64,000 bases of DNA from Comamonas sp. lk (GCA_945869165.1 CAMBNY010000001.1:1-64000); one strand, 5' to 3'. Shown: positions 20,994-32,093, counted from the stretch's first letter. Notes: generated by a model from the sequence alone, not told the origin. A program made the numbers and translations.

Positions 20994-22697
20994 ATGACTG
21001 ACAAAACTATCCCCATCCTGCCCATCAACCGCCGCAGCGCCAATATCACCGAAGGCAAATCGCGCGCGCCCAACCGGTCCATGTACTACGCCATGGGCTA
21101 CGAAGAAACCGACTTCAAGAAACCCATGGTCGGCGTCGCCAACGGACACAGCACGATTACCCCCTGCAACAGCGGCTTACAAAAATTGGCCGATGCGGCG
21201 ATTGCCGGGATCGAAGAGGCCGGCGGCAATGCCCAGGTGTTTGGCACGCCCACTATCTCGGACGGCATGGCCATGGGCACCGAGGGCATGAAATACAGCC
21301 TGGTCAGCCGCGAAGTGATTTCCGATTGCATCGAAACCTGTGTACAGGGCCAGTGGATGGACGGCGTGGTGGTGATTGGCGGTTGTGACAAAAACATGCC
21401 TGGCGGCTTGATGGGCATGCTGCGCGCCAACGTACCGGCGATCTATGTCTATGGCGGCACGATTTTGCCCGGCAGCTACAAAGGCCAAGACCTCAATATC
21501 GTCAGCGTGTTTGAGGCCGTGGGCCAGAACGCCGCCGGCAATCTAAGCGACTTTGATCTGCACGAAATCGAGCAGCGCGCCATCCCAGGCCCTGGCTCTT
21601 GCGGTGGCATGTACACGGCCAACACCATGTCCAGCGCCTTCGAGGCCCTGGGCATCTCGTTGATCTACTCCAGCACCATGGCCAACCCGCATGACGAAAA
21701 GCTCAATTCGGCTAAAGCGTCTGCCAAGGTGCTTATTGAAGCCATCAAAAAAGACATTAAGCCGCGCGATATCGTGACGCGCAAATCTATCGAAAACGCG
21801 GTTGCCGTCATCATGGCCACCGGCGGCTCCACCAATGCAGTGCTGCACTTCTTAGCCATCGCGCATGCCGCCGAAGTGGAATGGACCATCGAGGACTTTG
21901 AGCGCGTGCGCGTCAAAACGCCGGTCCTGTGCGACCTCAAACCCAGCGGCAAATACCTGGCCGTGGACTTGCACCGCGCGGGCGGTATTCCGCAAGTGAT
22001 GAAAACCTTGCTGGTAGCTGGTTTACTACACGGCGACTGTCTCACGATTACCGGCCAAACCATCGCCGAAGTGCTCGCAGACATCCCCGATGCGCCGCGC
22101 GCCGACCAGGACGTGATCCGGCCGATCAGCAATCCGATGTACGCCCAAGGCCACCTCGCGATTCTGAAGGGCAATCTCTCGCCTGAGGGCTGCGTGGCCA
22201 AAATCACCGGCTTGAAAAAGCCCGTGATGACCGGCCCGGCCCGCGTGTTTGACGACGAGCAATCGGCGCTCAAAGCGATTCTGGCCGGCAAGATCGTGGC
22301 TGGCGACGTGATGGTTTTGCGTTACCTCGGCCCCAAAGGCGGCCCCGGCATGCCCGAAATGCTGGCGCCCACCGGCGCGCTGATTGGCGCGGGACTCGGT
22401 GAGAGCGTGGGCCTGATAACCGATGGGCGCTTCTCCGGCGGCACCTGGGGCATGGTGGTCGGTCATGTGGCACCCGAAGCGGCAGTGGGCGGTACCATTG
22501 CTTTCATTCATGAAGGCGACTCCATCACTATCGACTCGCATGCTTTGTTGCTACAACTGAACGTGCCGGACCAAGAAATCGCCAAACGCCGCGCTGCCTG
22601 GACAGCCCCTGCACCGCGCTACACCCGTGGCGTGCAAGCGAAGTTCGCTTTCAATGCATCCACGGCCAGCAAAGGTGCGGTGCTAGACGACTACTAA
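20994..22697 (+). CDS. ilvD: dihydroxy-acid dehydratase
   Basis: A 567-residue Fe-S enzyme that converts 2,3-dihydroxy-isovalerate and -methylvalerate to the 2-keto acids for valine and isoleucine. Family segments include [79 protein letters not shown] and the C-terminal [12 protein letters not shown]-like block (here [23 protein letters not shown]). The cluster cysteines in PCN, GGCDK and [12 protein letters not shown] are present. The start at 20994 ([21 protein letters not shown]) is the conserved one. It is separated from the ilvBNC operon by about 18 kb. Confidence 0.96.
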   Translation: MTDKTIPILPINRRSANITEGKSRAPNRSMYYAMGYEETDFKKPMVGVANGHSTITPCNSGLQKLADAAIAGIEEAGGNAQVFGTPTISDGMAMGTEGMKYSLVSREVISDCIETCVQGQWMDGVVVIGGCDKNMPGGLMGMLRANVPAIYVYGGTILPGSYKGQDLNIVSVFEAVGQNAAGNLSDFDLHEIEQRAIPGPGSCGGMYTANTMSSAFEALGISLIYSSTMANPHDEKLNSAKASAKVLIEAIKKDIKPRDIVTRKSIENAVAVIMATGGSTNAVLHFLAIAHAAEVEWTIEDFERVRVKTPVLCDLKPSGKYLAVDLHRAGGIPQVMKTLLVAGLLHGDCLTITGQTIAEVLADIPDAPRADQDVIRPISNPMYAQGHLAILKGNLSPEGCVAKITGLKKPVMTGPARVFDDEQSALKAILAGKIVAGDVMVLRYLGPKGGPGMPEMLAPTGALIGAGLGESVGLITDGRFSGGTWGMVVGHVAPEAAVGGTIAFIHEGDSITIDSHALLLQLNVPDQEIAKRRAAWTAPAPRYTRGVQAKFAFNASTASKGAVLDDY

Positions 22698-22777
22698 TAT
22701 GATTGCGCAGGTCGTGCGCTACTGAATTTCCTAGCCCATAGCGGGCGATCATCCAAAAAAGTATATGAGAAAGCACA

Positions 22778-24124
22778 ATGACTTCGTTGAATAAAATTAT
22801 GCTGGCCGCCGTGCTAGCCCTGCTTGGCGCAGCTGGTTTAGCAGTTCCTTGGTATTCATCCCGGACGCTGGATACCGAGCTAAAAACATTTGCCGATGGT
22901 GCGCGTTCGGGCGATCTTGTAGTGCACAAGCTCGCCCACCAAGCCGGATTGTTCAAGTCCTCTGGGACGATCGAGTTCCGATTACGCGACAGCTGTGAAG
23001 CGGATGCCCAACAAGACCCCGCAAGTTTCTCGGTAGAGTACACCGTTAGTCACTTGCCTTCGACCCGAGGCCTGATGCAATTTGATTGGGCTTTGCTTCC
23101 TCAAGGCGAAACCTTGGCGACGATCGAGGAAGTAATTGGCCACGGCAACAAGCTCAGCGGTACCGGGGCTTTGGGTTATAGCGGCCTGGTCACTATGAAC
23201 ATGGACTTACCGGAGCTGAACTTCTCCGACAACGGTGTGATGTTCCAAATCACCCCGTCCAAGGGGTCGCTGACAGCCGACAAAACAGCTACCCAATTTG
23301 TTTGGAGTCTCAATCGTTTTGTGGCGCGCGGCAAAGGCGAGGCATTGGACATGAAAGGACTGAGTCTGAACATGGATCTAAAAGACCGCACCTTAGGAAC
23401 TGGCACCATTTCTTTAGGGGTCGAGAGCATTAGCACCTCCTCAATCTCACTAGAAGGTCTGTTGATTCGCAGTGAAAGTTCCGAGATCAACGATCGGCTG
23501 AGCTCCAAGCTTAGCGAATCAATCAAAGTTTTGAAATTCATGGACCAGTCAATGAATGACCTAGAGCTTGAGGCCAGTGTTGCTGGCCTGCATGCACCCA
23601 GCGTGCGGTCCTTGCTGGAAATCGGCAAGGCCAGTTGTGGGTTTAGCAATATGACGGCAGACGAATCGCAAAAGGTGCGTAAAGCCGTGGGGACCTTGCT
23701 CGCCACCGGGATGTCTATCGGCATCCCGACGGTCAAGGGCAGCGGGCCAGACGGAAAGGTCAGCGCCAACCTGATGGTGGAACTACTTCCCTCCAAGGAC
23801 GGAACGATTGCATTGGAAAAATACCTGCGCTCTTCCGGTCAACTCGTGGTGACGGGTAACTTACTGAACCCTGGTCAAATCAACATGGCGCTTTCCACCG
23901 GTTATGCCGAAAAAATTCCTGACGGTGTAAAGGCTGCCTACAACTACCAGGACGGCCTGCTCAAAATCAGCGACAAGACTCTGGACGCTGGATTGGTAAA
24001 GACCGTACTGGCCCAGGCAGACAGAGCCATTGAGAACTTTTTGCACCCCCGAGCTGCCCCGGCCATAACAGAAACCGAAGAAGAGATAGAAGACCCTGAC
24101 GCTGACGCTCCAGCGCCCCAATAG
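22778..24124 (+). CDS. DUF945 (YdgA-like) family protein
   Basis: A 448-residue protein with one N-terminal hydrophobic helix (IMLAAVLALLGAAGLAVPWYSS) acting as a signal anchor, followed by a long beta-rich periplasmic-type domain. The repeated hydrophobic/polar strands, the FKSSGTIEFRLRDSC region and the C-terminal GYAEKIPDGVKAAYNYQDGLLKISDKTL fit the DUF945/YdgA family of gammaproteobacteria and betaproteobacteria. The C terminus is acidic (ETEEEIEDPDADAPAPQ). Function is not established for the family. It is convergent with xseA. Confidence 0.75.
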   Translation: MTSLNKIMLAAVLALLGAAGLAVPWYSSRTLDTELKTFADGARSGDLVVHKLAHQAGLFKSSGTIEFRLRDSCEADAQQDPASFSVEYTVSHLPSTRGLMQFDWALLPQGETLATIEEVIGHGNKLSGTGALGYSGLVTMNMDLPELNFSDNGVMFQITPSKGSLTADKTATQFVWSLNRFVARGKGEALDMKGLSLNMDLKDRTLGTGTISLGVESISTSSISLEGLLIRSESSEINDRLSSKLSESIKVLKFMDQSMNDLELEASVAGLHAPSVRSLLEIGKASCGFSNMTADESQKVRKAVGTLLATGMSIGIPTVKGSGPDGKVSANLMVELLPSKDGTIALEKYLRSSGQLVVTGNLLNPGQINMALSTGYAEKIPDGVKAAYNYQDGLLKISDKTLDAGLVKTVLAQADRAIENFLHPRAAPAITETEEEIEDPDADAPAPQ

Positions 24125-24185
24125 TTCGCTGCGAGCCTACCCTGGGCGGATGCAAAAGCGGCCAAAGGGGGGCAAGGTCAGGCGC

Positions 24186-25550
24186 CTAACTCTGAGGTCT
24201 GCGCTGCACCATTTGAACCTGCATTTGCGCAGTGCCATCGGATAGTCGGGCTAGCACCTGCTGGCCGGTTTGCATGTGCGCGGTGCCCATGAGGGGCCTG
24301 CCCGCATCATCTTCTAGCCAAGCGTAACCGCGTCCCAAGACCAGTTGCGGGTCCAATGCGCCCAGGCGCACACCCAGCTGGGCTAAGCGGCTGCGCTCAC
24401 CTTGCGCGCTTTGGTGTGCGGCGTTGCGCAGGGCGGCCTGACCAGCTAGCAAGCGCGTTTTCTGGGCCTGCAGGTGCTGCCCTGGCGCATACGTCATGCG
24501 CTGCCCTGCCGCCGCCAAGCGCAGTTGCAAGCGGCTGACTAGTGCCGCCGGTCGCCCTGCGCGGCTGGCGACCTGGTCCAGCCGCTGGGACTCGCGGTCC
24601 AGCTTACGCAACACCGCGCTTTGAAGACGCAGTTGCAGGTGCCCGGCAGCGTCGAGTAATTGCTCCAAGGGCATGGCACACAGCTCAGCGGCGGCCGTCG
24701 GCGTAGGCGCGCGCAGGTCGGCGACGAAATCGGCGATCGTGAAATCCGTTTCGTGTCCGATACCGGTGATCACCGGTACCGGGCTTTTCGCCAGCACCCG
24801 CGCCAGGGCCTCGTCGTTGAAGGACCACAAGTCTTCCATGGCGCCGCCACCGCGCACCAGCAAAATCACATCGATTGGCACCGCGGCTGAACCGGTACCA
24901 GCACTCGCACTTAGACCCGCATCTGAATGGACTTCTTGGAACGGTGCTGTCAGTGCATACAAGGATTGCAAAGCTTCTATCAGCTCTGCCGCCGCATTGG
25001 CCCCCTGCACACTGGCCGGCGCCAGCAGCACTGGAATATGCGGCACGCGTCTTTGCAGTGCGCTCACCACATCGTGCAAAGCGGCCGCTCCCAGCGATGT
25101 CACCACGCCGATGCAGCGCACATGCGTAGGCAATGCTTTTTTGCGCTCGGGCTGAAACATACCCTCGGCATCCAAGCGCGCTTTGAGCAGCACAAACTGT
25201 TCAAACAAATTACCTTCGCCTGCCAGCGCCATGGCTTCGACCACCAGTTGCAGTTCACCGCGCGGTTCGTACACGCCTAGTCGACCAGAGACCTCCACCC
25301 GTTGGCCCTCGCGCGGTACAAAGGACAGGCCCGATGCAGCGCGCTTGAACATGGCGCAGCGCAATTGCCCGCTGCTGTCCTTGAGCGAAAAATAGCAGTG
25401 CCCGCTGGCTGCGCGCACAAACCCACTGATTTCGCCAGCCACCCGCACCGGGTTAAAGCGTGCATCTAAGACGTCGGCAATTGCGTGGCACAAAGCGCCA
25501 ACCGACCAGACCTGAGGCACGGCCCGGCGCACGGGCAAGACTTCTGACAT
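24186..25550 (-). CDS. xseA: exodeoxyribonuclease VII large subunit
   Basis: A 454-residue nuclease subunit. The N-terminal OB-fold is seen in RVAGEISGFVRAASGHCYFSLKDSSGQLRC; the catalytic region contains IGVVTSLGAAALHDVVSAL, LVRGGGAMEDLWSFNDEALARVLAKSPVPVITGIGHETDFTIADFVADLRAPTPTAAAE, including the conserved GHETD; a coiled-coil-rich stretch then leads to the short C-terminal domain VLGRGYAWLEDDAGRPL. With XseB (not in the window) it degrades single-stranded DNA. A serine/alanine-rich insertion (SDAGLSASAGTGSAAVP) precedes the VILLVRGGG strand. Confidence 0.95.
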   Translation of the reverse strand: MSEVLPVRRAVPQVWSVGALCHAIADVLDARFNPVRVAGEISGFVRAASGHCYFSLKDSSGQLRCAMFKRAASGLSFVPREGQRVEVSGRLGVYEPRGELQLVVEAMALAGEGNLFEQFVLLKARLDAEGMFQPERKKALPTHVRCIGVVTSLGAAALHDVVSALQRRVPHIPVLLAPASVQGANAAAELIEALQSLYALTAPFQEVHSDAGLSASAGTGSAAVPIDVILLVRGGGAMEDLWSFNDEALARVLAKSPVPVITGIGHETDFTIADFVADLRAPTPTAAAELCAMPLEQLLDAAGHLQLRLQSAVLRKLDRESQRLDQVASRAGRPAALVSRLQLRLAAAGQRMTYAPGQHLQAQKTRLLAGQAALRNAAHQSAQGERSRLAQLGVRLGALDPQLVLGRGYAWLEDDAGRPLMGTAHMQTGQQVLARLSDGTAQMQVQMVQRRPQS

Positions 25551-25637
25551 AAATGAATTTTGGTGTTTTCAGGTGCCCGCAAGGGGAGCGAATAGGAAAT
25601 TTGAGGACTTTAAATACTATATTTGATAATAATCACA

Positions 25638-25656
25638 GATAATGATATTTATACAA
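25638..25656. promoter_or_regulatory. Fur-box-like site upstream of exbB
   Basis: GATAATGATATTTATACAA matches the classical 19-bp Fur consensus in about 14 positions, and another GATAAT hexamer lies 13 bp upstream (25625-25630). The whole block is distinctly AT-rich within the 125-bp gap between xseA and exbB. It ends about 20 bp before the exbB start, where a bound repressor would block transcription. The match is read by eye; binding is inferred. Confidence 0.5.
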
Positions 25657-25675
25657 ACTTAAGCAGGGGGATCCC

Positions 25676-26302
25676 GTGTTTTCCATGATACTAGCCGCAG
25701 GCTGGCCGATTTGGCCCTTAATTGCCAGTTCCATACTCGCCTTAGCCATCGTGATCGAACGCTACCTTAGCTTGACCGACGCCAAAATTGCCCCCGCCGG
25801 CCTGACGAAGGCAGTGATCGATAACCTGTCCGATGGCCTGCCGCCCCAGGACTCGATAGTCCAGCTAGAACGCAACTCCCTGCTCGGCAAAGTGCTGGCC
25901 AGCGCCCTGCAGACCCGATCGCAGGACGCCACGGCCGATGAAGCCGATCTCCGCGTTGCCGTCTACCAGGCGGGCCGTCTCGCCGCACAAACCCTGGAGC
26001 TGCGCCTGACTACCTTGGCTACCATCGCTTCGGCTGCGCCCTTGATGGGCTTGCTTGGTACCGTGGTCGGGCTGATCGAGATATTCGGCGCGCAGTCACC
26101 AGGCTCGGTTGGTGGCAACCCGGCGCAATTGGCGCAAGGTATCTCCATAGCGCTGTACAACACGGCCTTTGGTCTGATCGTGGCGATCCCTGCGCTCGTG
26201 TTCTGGCGATATTTCCGTGCGCGTGCCGATGCCTATTTGCTGCAATTGGAAAGCAGCGCGGATCACTTGATGCGCCGCATGCGCGCCATGGACGCACCAT
26301 GA
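25676..26302 (+). CDS. exbB: biopolymer transporter ExbB (MotA/TolQ/ExbB family)
   Basis: A 208-residue inner-membrane proton-channel subunit. Three hydrophobic segments are seen: residues about 5-25 (AGWPIWPLIASSILALAIVIER), about 115-140 (LATIASAAPLMGLLGTVVGLIEIF) and about 160-180 (GISIALYNTAFGLIVAIPALVFWRY). The APLMGLLGTVVG and NTAFGLIVAIPA motifs are diagnostic. The GTG at 25676 follows a clear AGGGGG ribosome site with 5-bp spacing. It overlaps exbD as ATGA. ExbB-ExbD energises TonB-dependent uptake, for example of ferric siderophores; no tonB gene is present here. Confidence 0.93.
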   Translation: MFSMILAAGWPIWPLIASSILALAIVIERYLSLTDAKIAPAGLTKAVIDNLSDGLPPQDSIVQLERNSLLGKVLASALQTRSQDATADEADLRVAVYQAGRLAAQTLELRLTTLATIASAAPLMGLLGTVVGLIEIFGAQSPGSVGGNPAQLAQGISIALYNTAFGLIVAIPALVFWRYFRARADAYLLQLESSADHLMRRMRAMDAP

Positions 26303-26772
26303 GCGGCGGCTTTCATTTGCCAAGCACCAGCGCTGGACAGAGCTTGGAGTTCAAAACGCGCCAGCAAAGCGAGCCGGAAATCAACCTGATTCCTTTTATC
26401 GATGTCTTGCTGGTTATTCTTATTTTTCTATTATTAACAACCACATATAGCCAAAACCTCCAGTTACGCATTAATTTGCCAGTCGCCCAGGCAGATAAAG
26501 ATCAGGCACCCAATCCGCCTTTGCGCATCACCGTCACTGCCAACGGCAACTACGCCCTGCAAGGTAAACTGATCTCCGACCATACTGCGGCCGCGCTGTC
26601 CGAGGCGCTGCTGGCCCAAATTCGTGGAGACAGCCAACCCGTGCTCATCATCAGCGCCGACGCCCTCAGCAGCCACCAATCTGTCATCACGGCGGTGGAC
26701 GCCGCACGCATGGCCGGTATCAGCCACATCACTTTTGCGCTGCAAGCGCCCCAAGGCGCGCCGCTGCGCTGA
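26299..26772 (+). CDS. exbD: biopolymer transporter ExbD/TolR
   Basis: A 157-residue protein with one membrane helix near residues 35-55, where the conserved motif PEINLIPFIDVLLVILIFLLL holds the functional Asp (FIDV). The rest is a periplasmic domain ending MAGISHITFALQ, as in ExbD/TolR. It partners with ExbB. The four-base overlap with exbB and the short 4-bp gap to lpxK show one transcription unit. Confidence 0.93.
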   Translation: MSGGFHLPSTSAGQSLEFKTRQQSEPEINLIPFIDVLLVILIFLLLTTTYSQNLQLRINLPVAQADKDQAPNPPLRITVTANGNYALQGKLISDHTAAALSEALLAQIRGDSQPVLIISADALSSHQSVITAVDAARMAGISHITFALQAPQGAPLR

Positions 26773-26776
26773 TGCC

Positions 26777-27820
26777 ATGCGCAGCCTGGCAACGCAGCTA
26801 TTGCTCCGTGTCTGGCAAGGGCGATCCTTATGGATCTGGCCACTGCTACCCATCTCCTGGCTCTATGGGCTGATCTTGGGTTTGCGCCGCGCCGTGTATG
26901 CGCTAGGCTGGCGGCCTATCGAACGACCTGCTGTTTGCGTTATCGTAGTGGGCAATGTAGTGGCTGGTGGCGGCGGCAAAACGCCCACGGTGCTCTCGGT
27001 GGTAGCGTATTTGAGGGCACAGGGTTGGGCCCTTGGCATCATTTCTAAAGGTTATGGCCGCAGCGACGGCACTACGGTGGAAGTCGTGGCCAGCGCCCCG
27101 GTCCACGCTGTGGGGGACGAAGCCCTGCTGCTGTGCCAGCGCAGTGGCGTACCGGTGTTTGTCGGTCCGAGTCGCAGGCAGAGCCTGCATGCACTTCTAG
27201 TCGCCTATCCGCAGACATGTATCGTGGTCTGCGACGACGGCTTGCAGGACTACAGCCTGTACCGCGATGTCGAAATTTGCATGATGCACGAGGACGGCCC
27301 GGGCAATGGCCACCTCCTTCCGGCTGGCCCACTGCGCGAACCCTGGCCGCGCCGGGCGCTCGACAGCTTGGGTGTGAGCGACGCGCAGCTGCTCATCGTC
27401 AACAGTGGCCTGGCCCTACCCGGCCAATTTGCCACCCGCCGACGCCTAGGCCCCATAGCCAGACGGCCTGACGGTAGCAGCTGTACCCTAAGCAGCCTGC
27501 AAGCCGACCCGGCGTTAAAGGCTGTGGCTGGCATTGCCCGACCTGCGCGATTTTTTGCCATGTTGCAAGAGGCCGGCTTGGCGCTGGCGGCCCAAGAAGC
27601 ACTGCCCGACCATACGGACTTTGCAGGCCGGGATCGCGCTTCCTTGGGTGCTTACACCTTGCTGTGTACCGAAAAAGACGCCGCAAAATTGTGGGCAATT
27701 GCGCCTGACGCTTGGGCGGTCCCTTTGGAACAAAGCTTGGACGATGGCTTTTATGCTGCGCTGGACGCGCGTATCGCAGCGGCATGGGCTGGACGTTTAT
27801 CATCGCCGCATGGACACTAA
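26777..27820 (+). CDS. lpxK: tetraacyldisaccharide 4'-kinase
   Basis: A 347-residue membrane-associated kinase that phosphorylates the lipid A precursor at the 4' position. The P-loop is [14 protein letters not shown], followed by [11 protein letters not shown], the [15 protein letters not shown] block and [11 protein letters not shown]. An N-terminal hydrophobic helix ([23 protein letters not shown]) is typical. The ATG at 26777 ([13 protein letters not shown]) is 4 bp after the exbD stop. Its last codons overlap trm112 by 11 bp. Confidence 0.95.
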   Translation: MRSLATQLLLRVWQGRSLWIWPLLPISWLYGLILGLRRAVYALGWRPIERPAVCVIVVGNVVAGGGGKTPTVLSVVAYLRAQGWALGIISKGYGRSDGTTVEVVASAPVHAVGDEALLLCQRSGVPVFVGPSRRQSLHALLVAYPQTCIVVCDDGLQDYSLYRDVEICMMHEDGPGNGHLLPAGPLREPWPRRALDSLGVSDAQLLIVNSGLALPGQFATRRRLGPIARRPDGSSCTLSSLQADPALKAVAGIARPARFFAMLQEAGLALAAQEALPDHTDFAGRDRASLGAYTLLCTEKDAAKLWAIAPDAWAVPLEQSLDDGFYAALDARIAAAWAGRLSSPHGH

Positions 27821-27992
27821 ATTATTGGCCTTGCTGGTCTGCCCGGTAACCAAAGGCCCGCTGCAATGGCATGCCGACACCCAGGAATTGTGGTCGCGCA
27901 GCGCCCGCTTGGCCTACGCGGTGCGCGACGGCATTCCCATTCTTTTGGAAAACGAAGCACGCACCCTGAGTGACGCTGAATTGGGCCTCTAG
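27810..27992 (+). CDS. Trm112 family protein
   Basis: A 60-residue protein starting [18 protein letters not shown]. The CPVTKGPL and [17 protein letters not shown] motifs are those of the Trm112/YcaR family, small proteins that in eukaryotes and archaea activate methyltransferases and that in proteobacteria lie between lpxK and kdsB. One conserved Cys is retained, but the C-terminal zinc cysteines are absent, as is usual for the bacterial group. It overlaps lpxK by 11 bp and is 5 bp before kdsB. Confidence 0.9.
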   Translation: MDTKLLALLVCPVTKGPLQWHADTQELWSRSARLAYAVRDGIPILLENEARTLSDAELGL

Positions 27993-27997
27993 CCGCC

Positions 27998-28768
27998 ATG
28001 GGCACCACTGTCCTGATTCCGGCCCGCCTGGCATCGAGCCGATTGCCTGAAAAGCCACTTGCCGATTTGGGCGGCGTGCCCATGGTGGTGCGTGTGGCCC
28101 AACGTGTAGGCCAGGCCTTACCAGCGGACACTCGGGTGGTCGTGGCCTGCGACAGTCAGCGCATCGTGACTGCTTGCGAGGCTTTCGGCGTCCGGGCATT
28201 GCTTACCCGCAGCGACCATGCCACGGGCAGCGACCGCCTCGCCGAGGCCTGCGAAGTGATGGCGCTGCCAGATGACGAAATTGTGGTCAATGTGCAAGGG
28301 GATGAACCCCTTATCGACACCAGGCTGGTGGCGGCGGTGGCCGCATTGCTTAAACAATACCCACGGGCCAGCATGGGCACGGCGGCGCATGCAATTGATC
28401 AAGGTGCTGATTTTTACGACCCCAACGTGGTCAAAGTCGTATGCGATGCAGCCGGCATGGCCATGTACTTCAGCCGGGCACCCATTGCCTGGTGGCGCGA
28501 CCGTCCGGCAGACGCGCCGGCCGCCTTGCCGCAACCCGCGCCCTTGCGCCACATTGGGATTTATTCCTACCGCGCTGGGTTTTTACGCAGTTTTCCCAGT
28601 TTGGCCCAGGCCCCCATGGAAGTAAGTGAAGCGCTGGAGCAATTGCGTGCGCTGTGGCATGGACACAAAATCGCGGTCTACGTCAGCGCCATCATTCCAG
28701 GGCCAGGCGTGGATACACCGCAGGACTTGGAGCGTGTGCGGGCGCTTTTTGCCAAGGGATTCAACTAA
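27998..28768 (+). CDS. kdsB: 3-deoxy-manno-octulosonate cytidylyltransferase
   Basis: A 256-residue enzyme that activates Kdo as CMP-Kdo for lipopolysaccharide core synthesis. Signature segments are [32 protein letters not shown] at the N terminus, [24 protein letters not shown] and the C-terminal [15 protein letters not shown] and [14 protein letters not shown]. It works in the same lipid A/LPS pathway as lpxK three genes upstream. A 246-bp gap without recognisable genes separates it from adk. Confidence 0.96.
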   Translation: MGTTVLIPARLASSRLPEKPLADLGGVPMVVRVAQRVGQALPADTRVVVACDSQRIVTACEAFGVRALLTRSDHATGSDRLAEACEVMALPDDEIVVNVQGDEPLIDTRLVAAVAALLKQYPRASMGTAAHAIDQGADFYDPNVVKVVCDAAGMAMYFSRAPIAWWRDRPADAPAALPQPAPLRHIGIYSYRAGFLRSFPSLAQAPMEVSEALEQLRALWHGHKIAVYVSAIIPGPGVDTPQDLERVRALFAKGFN

Positions 28769-28999
28769 TCATCCTGTGTATTGCCGGGCGAGTACGCTAC
28801 GGTTCGGGTGTGCAGATGCTACTTAGGCGCCCGTTGGTAAAGCCCCAAGGGTAATTTACAAGCTACTGCTCCGGCCCCTAGCCTTTGGCAGCGGTCACGA
28901 TGTAAGTCAATTTAAGGTTGACGCGTGCTATTCTCCAAGCTAGACCCTATAAAGCAGCCGCGCTACATCCTATATGGCCCGGCGATTAAGAGACACTGA

Positions 29000-29671
<672 letters not shown>

Positions 29672-29691
29672 GCCTGCCATCTGCAGACACA

Positions 29692-29719
29692 AAAAAAGGA
29701 TGCGCATGCATCCTTTTTT
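29692..29719. terminator. bidirectional rho-independent terminator between adk and acs
   Basis: Perfect 12-bp inverted repeat AAAAAAGGATGC/GCATCCTTTTTT with a GCAT loop. It gives a stem with a T-run on either strand, so it can serve both adk (plus) and acs (minus), which converge here. Confidence 0.9.
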
Positions 29720-29774
29720 GTTTCAGGCATAAGCCGGAACGACCGGACTAGACTCCTAAACAGCACTGGGCCTA

Positions 29775-31772
29775 TCAATAGGCCTGCCCCAACTGGTCCA
29801 GAATCGCCGGATTTTCCAGCGTCGAAACATCCTGCGTAATCGTTTCGCCCTTGGCCAGCGAGCGCAGCAGGCGGCGCATGATTTTTCCGGAGCGCGTTTT
29901 GGGCAGGTTCTCGCCAAAGCGGATGTCTTTGGGTTTTGCAATCGGGCCAATTTCTTTGGCCACCCAGTCGCGCAATTCTTTGGCGATGACTTTGGCCTCC
30001 TCGGGGCTGGGGCGCGAGCGCTTCAGCACCACAAAAGCGCAGATGGCTTCGCCCGTCAGATCATCCGGACGGCCCACTACAGCGGCTTCAGCGACCAAAT
30101 CGGTTTTGGATACCAGGGCCGATTCAATTTCCATGGTGCCCATGCGGTGGCCGGACACGTTGAGTACATCGTCAATGCGCCCGGTGATGCGGAAGTAGCC
30201 GCGGTCAGCGCTGCGCACCGCGCCATCGCCCGCCAGATACAACTTGCCGCCCATCTCTTCGGGGAAATAGCTTTTCTTGAAACGCTCCGGGTCGTTCCAG
30301 ATGGTTCGGATCATGGAGGGCCAAGGACGCGTTACCACCAATATGCCCCCAGTACCGTTTGGAATGGGTTTACCCACTTCATCGACGATGGCGGCCATGA
30401 TGCCGGGCAAGGGCAAGGTACAGCTGCCGGGCACCAGTGGCGTGGCGCCGGGCAGTGGCGTCATCATGTGGCCGCCGGTTTCGGTTTGCCAGAAGGTATC
30501 AACGATGGGGCACTTCTCATGGCCCACATGGCGGTAGTACCACATCCAGGCCTCGGGGTTGATGGGTTCGCCCACAGAACCGAGGATGCGCAAGCTGCTC
30601 AGATCAGATCGGTCCGGATGCACCGCCGCGTCACTTTCGGCGGCCTTGATGAGTGAACGAATGGCCGTGGGCGCGGTGTAAAAAATAGTGCACTTGTGGC
30701 GCTCGATCATTTGCCAGAACCGACCGGCATTAGGGAAAGTGGGAACGCCTTCAAAAATGATTTGCGTCGCACCTGCCGCCAAGGGGCCGTAGGCCACGTA
30801 GGTGTGGCCGGTAATCCAGCCGATGTCAGCGGTACACCAAAACACATCGTCGGCGCGCAGATCAAAGGTCCAGTCCATGGTCAGCTTGGCCCACAGCAGG
30901 TAGCCTCCGGTGGAATGTTGCACGCCTTTGGGTTTACCGGTGGAGCCCGAGGTGTACAAAATAAACAGCGGATGCTCGGCGCCCACTGCCACCGGCGCGC
31001 AGACACTGCTTTGTCCGGTCAACGCTTCAGCAAAGGTTTTGTCGCGGCCAGCCACCATATTGCAGGCGGTGGCTGTGCGCTGGTAGACAAACACGGTTTT
31101 GATTGAATCGCAGCCACCCATGGACAGGCCCTCGTCCACAATCGCTTTGAGGGGCAGTTCTTTACCGCCGCGCATTTGGTAGTTGGCGGTAATGACGGCA
31201 ACCGCGCCGGCGTCGATGATGCGTTCTTGCAAGGCCTTGGCGGAAAAGCCGCCAAAGACCACGCTGTGTGTGGCACCGATGCGGGCGCAAGCTTGCATGG
31301 CGATCACGCCTTCGAGCGTCATGGGCATATAGACCAACACGCGGTCGCCTTTTTGGATGCCTGCGGCTTTGAGCGCATTAGCAAACTGGCTAACGCGCGC
31401 TAGCAATTCTTTGTAAGTCGTTTTGGTAACCGCGCCGTCGTCGGCTTCAAAAATCACAGCGGTTTTGTTTTCTACCGGCGTGCCCATGTGGCGGTCCAGG
31501 CAATTGGCCGAGGCATTGAGTTCGCCGTCGTCAAACCATTGGTAAAACGGCGCGTTGGATTCGTCCAACACCCGGTTGAAAGGCTTAGTCCAACTCAGGT
31601 TGTCGCGCGCCAACTGGGCCCAAAAACCCTGGTAGTCTTTTTCGGCGGCATCGCACAAGGCTTGGTAGGCTGACATACCGGCAATCCGGGCGCCTTTTTG
31701 GCTCGCCTCACTGGGATGAAAAACCCGGTTTTCAACCAGTACGGACTCGATAGTGGATGTCGACGAACTCAT
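29775..31772 (-). CDS. acs: acetyl-CoA synthetase
   Basis: A 665-residue AMP-forming enzyme converting acetate to acetyl-CoA. The P-loop-like motif [19 protein letters not shown], the WWQTETG-equivalent [16 protein letters not shown], the hinge [21 protein letters not shown] and the C-terminal [13 protein letters not shown] with the acetylation-regulated lysine are all present. The start at 31772 ([15 protein letters not shown]) has an AAGGAGA ribosome site; the frame extends upstream only through an inverted-repeat element. Likely monocistronic. Confidence 0.96.
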   Translation of the reverse strand: MSSSTSTIESVLVENRVFHPSEASQKGARIAGMSAYQALCDAAEKDYQGFWAQLARDNLSWTKPFNRVLDESNAPFYQWFDDGELNASANCLDRHMGTPVENKTAVIFEADDGAVTKTTYKELLARVSQFANALKAAGIQKGDRVLVYMPMTLEGVIAMQACARIGATHSVVFGGFSAKALQERIIDAGAVAVITANYQMRGGKELPLKAIVDEGLSMGGCDSIKTVFVYQRTATACNMVAGRDKTFAEALTGQSSVCAPVAVGAEHPLFILYTSGSTGKPKGVQHSTGGYLLWAKLTMDWTFDLRADDVFWCTADIGWITGHTYVAYGPLAAGATQIIFEGVPTFPNAGRFWQMIERHKCTIFYTAPTAIRSLIKAAESDAAVHPDRSDLSSLRILGSVGEPINPEAWMWYYRHVGHEKCPIVDTFWQTETGGHMMTPLPGATPLVPGSCTLPLPGIMAAIVDEVGKPIPNGTGGILVVTRPWPSMIRTIWNDPERFKKSYFPEEMGGKLYLAGDGAVRSADRGYFRITGRIDDVLNVSGHRMGTMEIESALVSKTDLVAEAAVVGRPDDLTGEAICAFVVLKRSRPSPEEAKVIAKELRDWVAKEIGPIAKPKDIRFGENLPKTRSGKIMRRLLRSLAKGETITQDVSTLENPAILDQLGQAY

Positions 31773-32093
31773 AAAACCTGTCTCCTTGTAGTATTCGAAA
31801 AACTGACGCAATCTTCGGCGGCAGCACTTACATTGCACTGACTTCAGGAAGCTCTGCATAAATCCTAAACCGTCATTGCGAGCGCAGCGAAGCAATCCAT
31901 TTTGGCTTGCGCATCTTGCACTTAGGGATCGCCGCGTCGCTGCGCTCCTCGCGATGAAGGACTTATGCAGACCTTCCTTCAGGCCCAAAGGCCTCGAATT
32001 TTGACGCCAAACGGGCCCTCGGGCAAGCTGGCGCCAGAACGGCCCTCAGAAAGCCAGACGCTAAACTCAGCGCCTATTTGCCAGCCTGACACC
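31773..32093. other. acs-fumarase intergenic region
   Basis: This 321-bp stretch between the divergent acs and fumarase genes must hold promoters for both. Most of its middle is occupied by a 131-bp inverted-repeat element. Open frames cross it from both sides, but they begin in or run through the element and show no gene-like features. Confidence 0.7.
31847..31977. mobile_element. MITE-like palindromic element with target duplication
   Basis: A 131-bp non-coding element bounded by 19-bp terminal inverted repeats, GGAAGCTCTGCATAAATCC on the left and its complement with two mismatches on the right (31959-31977). Inside them is a second inverted repeat with CATTGCGAGCGCAGCGA/AGCAATCC on the left (31874-31898) and an imperfect, slightly longer partner on the right (31926-31956). 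The element is flanked on both sides by TTCA (31843-31846 and 31978-31981), as expected for a target-site duplication. The inner core is of the widespread CATTGCGAG...GCAATCC repeat type. No transposase is nearby, so it would move in trans. Confidence 0.75.

Noticed and set aside
31965-32093. Upstream start for the fumarase inside the inverted-repeat element
   Set aside because: The extra 43 residues begin in the element's right arm and do not resemble the family; the ATG at 32094 gives the conserved N terminus.
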